DNA of 64,000 nt from Aurelia coerulea (Eukaryota > Cnidaria > Scyphozoa > Semaeostomeae > Ulmaridae), in contig CM076962.1 in assembly GCA_039566865.1 (NCBI GenBank), forward strand, positions 7,434,743 to 7,498,742. Reading direction: 5' to 3'. The notes beneath the pieces are model-generated. The model worked only from the letters and a program-made list of their open reading frames with translations. It was not told the DNA's origin and did no database searches. Shown in pieces: positions 44,470 to 55,595 of the stretch; the first letter of the stretch is position 1, and each line of letters starts with the position of its first letter. The position numbers and the translations under genes are program-made.

Positions 44470-45094
44470 ATTAGATGTCATGTGAGATTTACCATAACGC
44501 AAACTTGCTTATGCAGAGCCCTACAGAACGTTTCAATTGTTGCTATTCGCAGGCGTCTAATTTGGGGCAAGCGGTCACGAAGATAACCTCTGTGCAATTT
44601 GCTGGGATGCTGCACCTTTCCTCTCAACTTCACCTGCGACGTTTGCATCTGTGGCTGTATTAGAGGGGGGTCCCTCTACCTTTGGTGACGCTGCGAATGA
44701 TAGCCTCTGTGCAGGCCGCCGGTTACATCATCCTCTAAAGTTGAGTTATTTACATAATGAATACTATATCAATGAGTGGCTAATGATGAGTTCGTTCTAG
44801 AAAACGATTGTTTTAACATAATTAAGCTGCCAATGAAGTCAAGAACGTGCCAATTCTGGTTAAATTTGTTATTGCGTCAGGGTAAACATCTTGGTGATTT
44901 ATCCATCTTATGGTGTCAAATCTGTCTAAGATGAAATATGCCGACGTCAAATTTTTCTATCGGATCGCGAGAAACTTCTGTCTTGAGTGCGCTTTCTGTG
45001 CGCTTTCTGTGCGCTTTCTTTATTTCAGTCCCAATTAGCAGAGATAAAACGTTAATCAATTGCTTTAACGAGCGTGACGGAAGTGGGTAACTTA
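44470..45094. other. no recognisable gene
   Basis: Contains a short hairpin at about 44661-44678 (TAGAGGG/CCCTCTA) and a tandem GTGCGCTTTCT repeat near 44990-45020. Nothing coding is recognised. Confidence 0.4.
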
Positions 45095-45133
45095 CTTTCT
45101 TTCTATCTTTCTTTCTGACTGACTGACATCAAA
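45095..45133. repeat. pyrimidine-rich microsatellite
   Basis: CTTTCTTTCTAT-type repeats ending in GACTGACTGAC, directly at the 5' boundary of the next retrotransposon. Confidence 0.7.
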
Positions 45134-48117
45134 GGTACAGACCCCCCTCGCAGGGCAACGACCAGGATAGTTTTGCGGCATTAAGGAACCTACTCTCAGC
45201 TGTAGATGCAGAGGGTAAAGAGATCATCTTGATCGGTGACACTAACTGTGATCTCAAAAATCGCAACGATAGGTGCACCAAAAGCATAAAATCAATTTAC
45301 TCCGAGTTCCAATTTGAGCAGCAAATAAATGAATATACTAGGGTAGCTGTTCTACAGAAAGATGGTGCTCCCCATACTTCCAAGACTCTCATAGATCACT
45401 TTGCCACAAATCGCCCAAATTACATTCTGAGAGCGAATGTGCTAAAGCTAGGGACGGTGGATCACTACCTTATCTTTGCAATAAGGAAAATAAATGCAAA
45501 GCGACTGATAGATAAGCAAGTAAAACAAGTCGAAACGCGTAGCCTTAGAAACTACGATAAGCAGCTATTCCTAGACGAATTGTCAGCCATTGACTGGAAC
45601 GAGATTCTTGCTCCGACTGATGGTGACCCTGATCTCATGGCCTCCGTTTTTAATAGTGTTATTTCGTCTCTTCTAAAGGTGCATGCACCACTAAAGCGTA
45701 GAAAGGTAACTAGCCATCATGCTCCTTGGATTACAGCCGAATTAAAAAGCCTGATGAAGGAACGTGATTTAGCTAAAAAGAGATCTGAGAAAGATGCTTC
45801 CTATTGGTCAGACTATAAGAAATTGCGGAACAAAGTCACTAATCAACTTCGTACAAGGATACAGGAATATTACTATAACCTTATTGACGAAACGCAAAAC
45901 AATCCGAAGGCTATGTGGAAAACAATAAATAAGGTTTTGCATAAGAACTCAAATCACACTGTTACTCAAAACATCTTTTTCGAAGGTACAGAACTTAAAT
46001 CATCCTCGCAAATTTCAGAAGCTTTCAACAAACATTTTACGACGGTTGGACCTAAGTTAGCGGAGAAAATTAAAAGTCAACCTTCTGATGACCCTCTTAA
46101 ATACCTTGGAAACAACTCCAATGGTGCCAAATTTAAATTACAGCCAGTAAGCGTAGGGTATGTAGAACGCGCTATAAGAGCCCTGAATAACTCCAAATCT
46201 CCTGGTGCTGACAGAATCCCCGTCAAAATATTGAAAGATGCTGTAGACTTTGTGTCAAAACCACTGACACTAATATACAATGCATCTTTAGAAAGGGGTA
46301 TTTTCCCCCATACCTGGAAATTAGCCAGAGTAACACCAATTTATAAGGCGGGCGCTAAAGCAGATGTAAACAATTACCGGCCTATTTCAGTACTATCAGT
46401 TGTGTCGAGGATATTAGAAAAAACTGCACACGACCAATTAATGGAGTATCTGAAAGAGCAAAACAAACTTTGTTTGAACCAATTTGCATTTCAAAAACTG
46501 CACAGTACACTGACATGTCTATTGAATGTTATAGACCCATGGTTCAAGAACTCTGATGAGGGTAAAATAAACTTGAGTATATTTCTTGATCTTAAAAAAG
46601 CATTCGATACCGTTGACCATAAAATCTTATTGTCAAAGCTACGAGAGTATGGTGCCGACGGTATTTCCCACGACTGGTTCACTTCTTATCTGACCAATAG
46701 GGAGCAGTTCTGTTATTTTGATGGAGCTAGCTCCAGCACAAGCAGCATAAAGTGTGGTATTCCGCAGGGCTCGTGTTTGGGACCCTTGCTTTTCATACTA
46801 TACATTAATGATTTTGAGAACTGTCTGGAAAGCATGAACCCAAATATGTATGCCGATGATACATGTGTGAATATCGCGTCGGAAAACCTGAATGAACTTC
46901 TAACAGATTTGAAAAACGAGCTAGAAAATATATCGAACTGGATGAGGATCAATAAACTTAGTTTGAATGCCAGCAAAAGTGAATATATGGTTATAAGCCA
47001 TAGGCGACAATTGAATAGGGTAGGTGATGATTTGCCAGATCTTGTCCTCAATAATGAAGTTATCAAAAGGGTTGACAAGACAAAATATTTAGGAATCAAC
47101 ATTGATGAGAGCCTTACTTGGAAAGAGCAGTACAAAACTATCAAAAACAAGCTGAAAGGGGGCTTGAGCTCCCTGAGAAAGCTGAAAGACATCCTTCCGC
47201 AAAGGAAACTTGACCAGGTCTACAAAGCTCTCTTTGAAAGCCACCTTCGCTATGGCGACATTGTTTGGTGTACTCTTTCCAACACCAAACTATCCCAACT
47301 GCAACGATTACAGACAAGGGCAAAGAAGCTAATACTGGACGCCAAGTATAAGGACGGTTGGAACTGTAAATGGCTCAATGTAAAGTCTTTGCTCTCATTT
47401 GACAAAGGAGTCATGACATATAAAATTCTGCATGGCCTTTGTCCCGAAAATCTTCGCCATAAGTTCACTGAAAGATCCATGATTTCAGAGCATAGAACCA
47501 GAAATCATGGAGATCTGCAAATTCCCAAAGTTAGGTTAGAATATGCAAAGCGAAGTTTCTACTTCTCTGGTGTCAAAAATTGGAATGATATCCCGTACAA
47601 CATTCGAGAACAAGAATCAATCGCTCGTTTTAAAACAGGTTTTAGAAAGTATCTTTTGAACCTACAAAACCCAAACACGACCCCTTGGTAGAGCAGCATA
47701 TTTAAATTATTTACAATTTTTTCTTTAAATTTTTTCTTTGAGATAATTTGTAAATACGCTGAAAGGTTTTTTCGTGTATAAATATTGATAAAAAAAAAAA
47801 AAAAAAAGCCCCTTCTTAGATTACAAAGGACTTTGTAATCAAAAATGGCTTCATTCTTCGCAGGATTATCGTCAATCCTCAATATTTAAACAAATGTTGA
47901 ATCTTTTCTTAAACAGTGGTTGCTCTCTCCTCGATTAGTTTATCTATTGAGAGGGCCCCTCCTTAAGAAATTCCCTGCATATAAATTATTAATTTGTTTT
48001 CTACATCATTGTTATTATTAGCATTTGTATTTATTTACTCTTTGTTAATTTATTTTGAAATTGTTTGTATGTAGTGGAATTTTAAAATGAGAAACTGAAA
48101 CTGAAACTGAGACTGAC
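45134..48117 (+). mobile_element. 5'-truncated non-LTR retrotransposon with long intact frame
   Basis: Coding is open from just after a stop at about 45133 (YRPPSQGNDQDSF) to 47691. The 3' UTR has an 18-base A run at 47790-47807, a perfect 22-base hairpin next to it (47819-47840), then more UTR-like sequence ending in GAAACTGAAACTGAAACTGA near 48088-48117. Either the A run or the GAAACT tail could be the true 3' end; the second would mean the UTR continues past an internal A run. Confidence 0.75.
45229..47691 (+). CDS. retrotransposon endonuclease C-terminus plus reverse transcriptase (820 codons, uninterrupted)
   Basis: The N-terminal part is the end of an EEP endonuclease: LIGDTNCDL and SKTLIDHFATN (GDxN and catalytic D-H blocks). 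A basic linker with HHAPWITAELKSLMKERD follows. RT blocks: YRPISVLSVVSRILEK (about 385), motif A FLDLKKAFDTVDH (about 450), GIPQGSCLGPLLF (about 510), the YADD box (about 539), YLGINIDESLTW (about 622) and FSGVKNWNDIPYNIREQES near the C-terminus. The reported start is TTG; the frame is really open back to about 45134, so the element is 5'-truncated. A relative on the other strand is 60284-61270. Confidence 0.92.
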   Translation: MIGDTNCDLKNRNDRCTKSIKSIYSEFQFEQQINEYTRVAVLQKDGAPHTSKTLIDHFATNRPNYILRANVLKLGTVDHYLIFAIRKINAKRLIDKQVKQVETRSLRNYDKQLFLDELSAIDWNEILAPTDGDPDLMASVFNSVISSLLKVHAPLKRRKVTSHHAPWITAELKSLMKERDLAKKRSEKDASYWSDYKKLRNKVTNQLRTRIQEYYYNLIDETQNNPKAMWKTINKVLHKNSNHTVTQNIFFEGTELKSSSQISEAFNKHFTTVGPKLAEKIKSQPSDDPLKYLGNNSNGAKFKLQPVSVGYVERAIRALNNSKSPGADRIPVKILKDAVDFVSKPLTLIYNASLERGIFPHTWKLARVTPIYKAGAKADVNNYRPISVLSVVSRILEKTAHDQLMEYLKEQNKLCLNQFAFQKLHSTLTCLLNVIDPWFKNSDEGKINLSIFLDLKKAFDTVDHKILLSKLREYGADGISHDWFTSYLTNREQFCYFDGASSSTSSIKCGIPQGSCLGPLLFILYINDFENCLESMNPNMYADDTCVNIASENLNELLTDLKNELENISNWMRINKLSLNASKSEYMVISHRRQLNRVGDDLPDLVLNNEVIKRVDKTKYLGINIDESLTWKEQYKTIKNKLKGGLSSLRKLKDILPQRKLDQVYKALFESHLRYGDIVWCTLSNTKLSQLQRLQTRAKKLILDAKYKDGWNCKWLNVKSLLSFDKGVMTYKILHGLCPENLRHKFTERSMISEHRTRNHGDLQIPKVRLEYAKRSFYFSGVKNWNDIPYNIREQESIARFKTGFRKYLLNLQNPNTTPW

Positions 48118-50595
48118 AGTATCCCTGTATACCGCTTCCTTTGACCTTCCTTTTCTCCTTTGATTATCGTTTTCCTAAAAACTCTTTATCCCTCTGCTCA
48201 TTGTTTGTACATCCTGCGTGCTAACTACTTTCTCTGTTGATATACTCTACAGTCTCTCAAGAATGTCTCAATCTATCCAGTTAACTCGTTGGCCAGCATT
48301 TTCTCTCGTTGCCTCATTGTAGTCTTTCTTGTTACTTGTTACTTTCTCGTCTTACTCTATACCATGAGTTTACTTTACCGCGCCTAACTGGACTACCCTT
48401 TCGCTAAGAGTTCACAACAATGGTTTTTTCGGTGGCATATGGCATTATCATGATGTTCATTGTTTAATTTACAAAATATTGTTAGAATTTCTTCCTTAAA
48501 TTACTTAAATCGTCTTGCAAATCAATAGTAGAACATGGGTAAATTAATCAATAGACGTGCAACAAAAAAGAGTTTCATCTAAGTAGCGTATGCTAAGATC
48601 CATTGCAGTCTCACTAACATTCTTCATGTTTACACAGATGATCCTGGTGTAATGTCTCCATTTTCAAAACTCAGTACAAACCCTTTTTGCCAACTCTTAT
48701 CAGTTCTCTTCCCCGATTTAATTCCCAATCTCTTTATATTTTCACATCTAACTGCTTTTAATTCATTTAATTAAGCGTTTAAAAAGGGCGATACCCCCCT
48801 ATTTTTGGATTAATCAACAAATGAAAGAAACAGTAAGTCATTATCGCACCCCTCAACATATTATGCGCATTCCTTGTTCAATTCACGAACTGTTCAGAAT
48901 AAACTCTCATTCAAAACCCCCTCGAAGTGCTCTTGGTAGTGAGCTTATCTGTTTCCCTTCCTCTAGAACGGGCGAAATTCAATAAGAAGCTCTGAGTAAG
49001 ACATCTAAACCGCTCATTGCCCTTTTATCTCCCTCTACTGCCTGCGCCTGCGGTATCTTAGCTGTAGAAAGGAACCAATCTGAGAAAAATGAAATGTGAG
49101 AAGATATATAATCTGATCGTCTCTTTTTAGCTCCTCCCTTCCTGAAGCCTTCCTTGGCAAGGAACGAATTCGTGATCTTTTCTGCTCGGATTCTTTTTGG
49201 CTTTCAATAGCCTTGGAATCACTTATGACATGGTTCTTGAATTCATTCAACATTTGTAATCTGAGGTTTCAGTTCTATCGATAGCCATCCAATTCTATGA
49301 GGGATGTTGAGGCTTTTGTGATGAGTCTACCCAAAGCCTTTGATTTCCGTGACAACGGAGGACCTGCTTTTATCTCGGATTTCAATGCAGTTTTCAGAAT
49401 CACAAAAACAGGAGATGACGGCTGCTTCGTAATTCAAGGTGTATAATCGATTAATTTTTTTGCAACAGATGTACCTAAATTTACAAAGACATAGATACCA
49501 CGTCTTATACTTCATTTGCAATGAATAATCTGCTAACTGGTGTTGCATTTTTTGAGGAAAAACACAGAGTCGTGCAATAATTATCTGTAATGATTTCAAA
49601 GATATGTAACATTTGCTTTAACCATGTGCTACAATTGCCGCGTGTCACCTGGGCAATTGTAGCACTTGACCACTGATTTTAAAACTATCACAGCGTCACG
49701 AAAATTGGTTGCAAATGATTGAAACTAAGGTTTATTCCATTCCAAGAGATGCAACTACAATATCATCTTTCTCCAATAGCGCAATTAATCATTATTTAGA
49801 CGATATGGCTGGTTTTTCAAAAAGTGTTACGATTGACCCCGGTCTCCCCTACTAATAGTCTGGCAATCAGGACGTGTCTAAATATAATTCCCTTGTACGT
49901 GGGTAAGGGGATTCCATCTTTTGACATCGCCGCGTTGCCCCTTTACCCTGCTTTCGGGGCGAATTTGAGAGAACGAAATATTTATTTTAGGTACAGGGAA
50001 GACGACGACATTTGGAAAGTTTTGCGAGGATCGGTTCAATGGTGCTCGAGATTTACGGCCAGCAAATTTTGTTTCAGAAAATATTAATATAGATTTTTTA
50101 AAACAGCCTGTTTAGTCTCCCATTGAAACTTGCAGAAGTTTCATATTCAAGGGTACCCTTTCTCAAAATATCAGTCTGAGGTTTCTTGAAAAGTTGTTTC
50201 TATTTTGCGGGTTCTTCCTGTATCATTTCTTAAAATATTCTTTCATCAAAAATTTACAGAATTTTTGAAAAGTGAAACCGTCATGACATGCTGACAGCTC
50301 TTTTTCATCTTACATTCACCTCATCATAATGTGACGTATTGAATAACAACCGGGAAATAAACAAAACTTTTTTGCCCAAGTATACACATAGTTGCTTTTT
50401 CCTGACTGCTTGGTAGGAGATTTTGCAATTTGTGTCCGACGAAACAAGCTTTCAGCATGTTACTATCAAAAATAAAGATTGCCCTAATGTTTGTGGAAGT
50501 TTTACATGTCGTACAGACATTTGGCTGTTTTTGACGATAAATCGTGGATTACTTGTCTGAGCAATTCTAATTCACTCTTCATCATTCATTGATAG
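48118..50595. other. no recognisable gene; one strong hairpin
   Basis: Pyrimidine-rich unique sequence with only short frames. A stem-loop at 49625-49664 pairs GTGCTACAATTGCC with its exact inverse across a 12-base loop. This stretch may be intron or intergenic DNA of the host gene suggested by the exon at 50596. Confidence 0.45.
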
Positions 50596-50689
50596 GAGTA
50601 AATGTGGCTCACTTGGAAAAGAACGAGTCATGCCTTGGAATGCGTATGTTCGGGAACTAGTACCTGCAACGGAAGTTTCAAGAGAAATT
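50596..50689 (+). CDS. candidate host-gene exon
   Basis: An acceptor-like ATTCATTGATAG precedes and a consensus donor GTAAGT follows. The 94 bases read as one partial codon plus 31 codons including GSLGKERVMPWNAYVRELVP, ending exactly at a codon boundary. The protein is not one I can name. The next candidate exon (55420) begins in the same phase. This is inference from splice signals and composition, not from homology. Confidence 0.4.
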
Positions 50690-52124
50690 GTAAGTTATTT
50701 TTTCCTCGTTACCCAAAAATGAACCGAGAAAACTGTTTTCGCATTAATAAGCAACCAACAGGAATCAATGGTTTAAAAATTGTTTGATAGCTGAATGCAA
50801 ATTGCCCTTCTCTGGCCGCGGACAATATTGCACCGTAGATGTGGCCTATATTATGATCAAAATTGTATTCTCTCTCGCTGTGCTGTTTCTCTTCCACGGG
50901 ATTGCGAGGAAAGCTGTTGCTCTTTATTCCTTCTTCTCTAGTCACAACAAGGATTGAATTCCGCCATTATTCAAATAGAGTTGAACCCGGCTGAGCTCCT
51001 ACACAGCGATATGTCTCATTTGAAACTTCCACTGAGATTACGACTGGGTAGAAACAAACGAACTTCCCCAAGGCCACCTATCGTCAACAGCTCGACCAAT
51101 TTCACATGATCTGCCATACTCTGAAACCAACTGCCTTGTGAAGGAATGCGAGGGTGCTATATCCAGGGAGAGTTTAGCAAGAATTTTTCAAAACTTTGCA
51201 TCATGAAACAAGGAGTTTGATAAAATAAAGAATGCTTAGAAACTCGCATTCAACATGCTTCCTCAAAATTAAAGGAGAACTGAAATGCAAAAATGTTTTT
51301 GTGATATTTTTTTATAGAATCGCTTGTGCAGGATTTGAATCAAAAAGGTGTTTAGATTATTCAAAACCATTTTTGAAATAAAGCACATTAACGGTCTTAT
51401 GCAATGAAAAATTAATAGACGATTACGGAAAAGATGGCGGACGTCATTTCACCCAATGCATGAAGGGAATATGCCCCCTAGCAACGCATAGTTACCAAAA
51501 TTTATGACTGCAGCATAAAATCTTGACCGCAGCTGCAATAGATTTAGGCCGTCGCAATCATATCGTGAGATCTACGCTCTTCCAAAGGCATCTGCTTTTG
51601 GGCATCTGAAGGGCCCTGTACGCTGCAAAGTCTTCTGAAAATGGCACTGTACGCTTTGCAGAGAAAAATCTAAGTTGCCAAAAGAAGGCACATTGAGAAA
51701 ACGGTAGAGCTGGCAGACTTGGCAGAGAAAAATCCCGAAAGAATGCACATTTTGATTTTTGAAAGTAAGAGAGCTCGAATGTTGTGTTCGGCCGAGCGAA
51801 TCGAAGCCATTGCAATACATTATACTTTTGTTATGCAAATTCCAAGAGAAAAGAATTTACAATATTTCATTCTATTTTCGAATGTTAGAGTCTGTTCAAC
51901 GCCTCGACCCTTGACTAAAGGTAAACAAAGTCAAAACTCTTGTTGAAACTCTTGACGAAACGACGAAAACAGCTGGTCACTACATCTTGATATTGTAGGA
52001 AAACTAAACTGACACTGTACCCGTGGTGTGACCCGTCAGTTTCTTGCAGTATCGCTATACTAGTCCACTAATAAATCGTTATTTCATAAGATCGATGATA
52101 TTTGGCTGCCAGTACATTTGTTTA
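50690..52124. other. no recognisable gene (possible intron)
   Basis: Between the candidate exon at 50596-50689 and the next foldback. Degenerate GGCAGAGAAAAATC-type phrases recur near 51650 and 51720. Short frames only. Confidence 0.4.
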
Positions 52125-53172
52125 CACTTACCTCACATAAGTATTGCACCACCTTACCCAAAATGGCGCCCAAAAGTGTCGCTCAGCTCAATCTACAAAA
52201 TTTGCATAACAAAAGCAGCAGCATTTAAGGGTTTCTCTACCAGGTATTTTGGTCGGAAAATAATTGTTAATTCGTATGCTTTTCATTCATTAATAAATGA
52301 AACGTTGGTTTGTTGGTTTCTTTGACAAATTAGCAAAAACGTTCGGACAACACTGAACAAGATTTTGGCAGCATAACTGGAGGAGTAGGCCAAAACAAAA
52401 TGAGAAACGGATAGATATCTGGGGGCAAAGACAACAACATTTTAGTGTTTTCAAATTTGGATTCTACAAACTTTATCGCTGTGACAAAAGTTTTCCGTGA
52501 GGAATGCCAGAAGGATAAACACAAAGAGATAACGGAAAGAAACCATTCCAACGTAAGAATATCCTTGATATTACTTTTATCAGATTAAAATTAATTTTGC
52601 TTCCTGGAAGACTTTAGGCAAGTGATTGACGCTTAAATATATGGATTTTGATGTGCTTAACCAAATCGCTTATTTTAATTTAGTTTTACAGTAATTTTGA
52701 AATTTAACGTGACTCCTTCTTAGAGAAATTAAAGTTCAGTTACATTGAATGACGGCCTTGTTACTAATTTGAAATTTCTTCTTTTATCACATTCAAAGTG
52801 GAAAACTTTTATCATGGCGATAAAGTTTGTAGAATCCAAATTTGAAAACACTAAGACTTTGTTGTCTTTGCCCCCAGCTTTCTATCCGTTTCTCGTTTTG
52901 TTTTGGCCTACTCCTCCAGCCATGCTGCCAAAATCTTGTTCAGTTTTGTCCGAATGTTTTTGCTAATTTATCAAAAAAGCCAACAAACCAACGTTTCATT
53001 TATTAATGAATGAAAAGCATACGAATTAACAATTATTTTCCGACCAAAATACCTGGTAGAGAAACCCTTAAATGCTGATGCTTTTATTATGTAAATTTTT
53101 TTGATTTGGTTGAAAGACACTTTTGGCCGCCATTTTGCGTTAGGTGGTGCAATACTTATGTGAGGTAAGTGT
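52125..53172. mobile_element. 1.05 kb foldback element
   Basis: The left arm starts ACACTTACCTCACATAAG and the right arm ends with its inverse. The arms are about 380 bases each, sharing AATAATTGTTAATTCGTATG and GATTCTACAAACTTTATCGC (inverse on the right). The centre (about 52510-52790) is unique. Similar short peptides encoded on opposite strands at 52044-52325 and 52971-53198, and at 52330-52551 and 52745-52966, are products of the arms. No clear target duplication. Confidence 0.8.
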
Positions 53173-53358
53173 GGTTCGATAGAAGGTGGAAATTCCATGA
53201 TTTCAGAGCCAAATGCCGTTTTGATTTATTTCGTGACGTCAAATTGAATAATCAACATCACTAATCACAAAACAAATCACATATCCGGAACGAGCGCCAT
53301 CGAATTAGTACCATTCGAGTGAAAAAGTTTAAATTTGAGCTATTATAACAAATTTTAC

Positions 53359-53635
53359 CCTCAGACAATCCTCGCCAAAACCTCATATCACAAACTGAAT
53401 TTTTCAGCATTTTTCGACAAAAATCAAAGTGCCTACAACTTCAGCGGAAATATCTAATAAACCCCCCTTCCCACCAAGTCAATGTTGTTTGTCTTCACTC
53501 AGGACACTTGCTGCATGATATTTTCCAAGTTAGAGAAATCAGCAACATTGACTTGGGGGGTAAAGGGGGGTATTTGCTCCTCAGATCTACCTTTTTCCAT
53601 TTTGTGACAAGGGTTTTGGCGAGGATTGTCTGAGG
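53359..53635. mobile_element. 277 bp MITE with a second inverted repeat inside
   Basis: The outer ends are CCTCAGACAATCCTCGCCAA and its inverse. An inner pair, CCACCAAGTCAATGTTG (within 53462-53487) and its inverse (53543-53570), flanks a 55-base loop. Non-coding. Confidence 0.75.
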
Positions 53636-54029
53636 TCGAGTGAGTGCATGTATGCATGTTTTGACGTGTAAAACAGGACTAAAACATAAATATACGCGAA
53701 AATTCGAACAGGTATGTCTGTCTGTAAAACATATTCATCATAAAGTATTTTCATAATGCCCCTCTTCTCACTGGAGGGGGCTTTAACGGCAGCACCAAAA
53801 ATCTGAAAAACAGCTGACAAAGGTAATCCTTTGCTCGGGTTCTTCCTTTGTTGTTTCTTATACATGGCGTAGAAGAACAGTGATGCTACGAGAATTGTAT
53901 GTGGCTGTGAAAGTTTTTACATTCATTTGGTCGAAGTTTTTAATATTTCCATCAATTGAAGGTGGTTGGTTTAGTGTTTAAATTCGAATGAAGCATAGCC
54001 ATTTAGGATAGAAGACTGGTCCCACCACG

Positions 54030-54135
54030 AGTTATACGACGGGTCACACCACGGGTCACAGCACGGGTCACACCCTTCTTACATGTCTCAGTACATATTT
54101 TACCAAAGAAAGCCACGGGTCACACGCGTCACACT
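54030..54135. repeat. CACGGGTCACAC short repeats
   Basis: About five copies of CACGGGTCACA(C) at irregular spacing, just upstream of the RT fragment. The inverse, GTGTGACCCGT, occurs once near 52025. Confidence 0.75.
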
Positions 54136-54182
54136 TATTTTTTATTAAAAAATATACTAGTATCTAATATTTTTTATAAAAA

Positions 54183-55128
54183 GTGACTGTGACCCGTGAC
54201 CTTGAATGTCTGAACACATGGCTAGCTGGAAATAAGCTGTCACTTAACGTTGCAAAAACAAACAGCATGTTGATTGGAAGTCGCAAAAAGGTTAAGGATA
54301 TTCAACAAACATCAGCTATAAAGCCGGCACTTGTTATTCGCAATGATAACATTTCAATGATAGAGCACACAAAATACTTAGGGGTACATGTGGACCAATA
54401 TCTGAGTTGGGATGTTCACATAGCCGAAATGATAAAAAAGATATCAAGGGCATTAGGTATGATACGCCATGGTAAACAGTATCTCCCTTTAAGCATATTG
54501 CAGACCATGTACAGAAGTATGGTTGAGCCTCACTTCCGTTTCTGTTGCCCAGTCTGGGGTGTTTGTGACAACACAACACTCAACAAGCTTCAGAAGCTCC
54601 AAAATCGTGCAGCTAAGATCGTGACAAACAGCCCCTACAGATCGTCTGCAGCACCTATCATCAGGCAATTAGGGTGGCAAACGGTCAACGATCTTATCGA
54701 AACAGAAACCTTGAAAATGGTCTATAGTTCTATAAACCATGAAGCGCCTGATTATCTTACAGAACTGTTCCAAAGGTTATCAAAAACCAGCACTAGACAG
54801 CTTCGTAATACCAACACAGACCTTTATGTACCATTGCTAAAAACCTCATGTGGCCAAAAACGCTTCTCATATAGAGGGGCCAAATTTTGGAACAAACTTA
54901 AAAGAGAAAATAAGATGGCCAGTACTTTCACACATTTCAAATCGTCATTGAAAAATGCCAGATCCTGTACATAATCATACTTTTCCTTTTGACTTTTAAT
55001 ACTTATATATTAGTTTTTATCTTGATATTGTAAGTTGCTTTTTTCTTTCTTTTAACAGGGCAGTTTGTAAATCAATTTTTGCATTATACGTTGAATACTT
55101 ACCCTGTATAAATGTTATAAAATGAAAT
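54183..55128 (+). mobile_element. 5'-truncated non-LTR retrotransposon, RT thumb and C-terminus
   Basis: Begins after the YADD box. The frame 54183-54974 (263 codons) is intact: LNTWLAGNKLSLNVAKTNSM, TKYLGVHVDQYLSWDVHI, FRFCCPVWGVCDNTTLNKLQ and FSYRGAKFWNKLKREN in the expected order. The 3' UTR ends near ATAAAATGAAATGG. Because the truncation removed the catalytic core, this copy cannot code for an active RT. The M at 54183 is not a natural start. Confidence 0.85.
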
Positions 55129-55419
55129 GGAGCAGTGGCCTTTCAAGTGGTTATCCTTTTTTCTGACTCACCCGGTAGAGTTTCTTATATAAATAGAAGC
55201 ACCACCTCCGCTGCCTGTACTGTCCAAGCGTTCTTGTTGGTAGCCAGGGAGACGGGTCAACCCGTTAGGGTAATTAGGATCATGCTTAGTTTCATTAAGT
55301 GCAAGAATATGAATACATAGATTCCTAATTATTATTTGGACCTCGTCCTCTTCATTGACTCACCTTTTGTTGCATACATTTTGTAGTCTTCTAATGCCCA
55401 TGTTCTGTTTTTTCTTCAG

Positions 55420-55595
55420 ATGAATCTTATTGAGGGCTCTGAATTTGCAAACCCACATGTTTTTCACCAACTGCTCTCGGAGGCTCATTTGTTTCTCAGA
55501 GCCGACATCACCTCAATTACCCCAGAAGAGCGGATAGATTCTCTCGGGGCCGCGATTCGAAGATCTGCTGTGAACATTGGGGATTTCTTTTCAAG
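55420..55595 (+). CDS. candidate host-gene exon
   Basis: A strong pyrimidine-rich acceptor (CTGTTTTTTCTTCAG) precedes and the donor CAAG/GTATTA follows. The 176 bases read MNLIEGSEFANPHVFHQLLS and ITPEERIDSLGAAIRRSAVN and stop in phase 2. It is in frame with the candidate exon at 50596-50689. The protein is not one I recognise; composition suggests a helical domain. The intervening 4.7 kb would be an intron filled with mobile elements. Confidence 0.45.

Noticed and set aside
46077..47480. Minus-strand frames over the 45-47.7 kb element, up to 159 codons
   Set aside because: Antisense shadows of the 820-codon reverse transcriptase frame.
52044..53198. Conserved pairs of short proteins on opposite strands
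   Set aside because: Products of the inverted arms of the 52125-53172 foldback.
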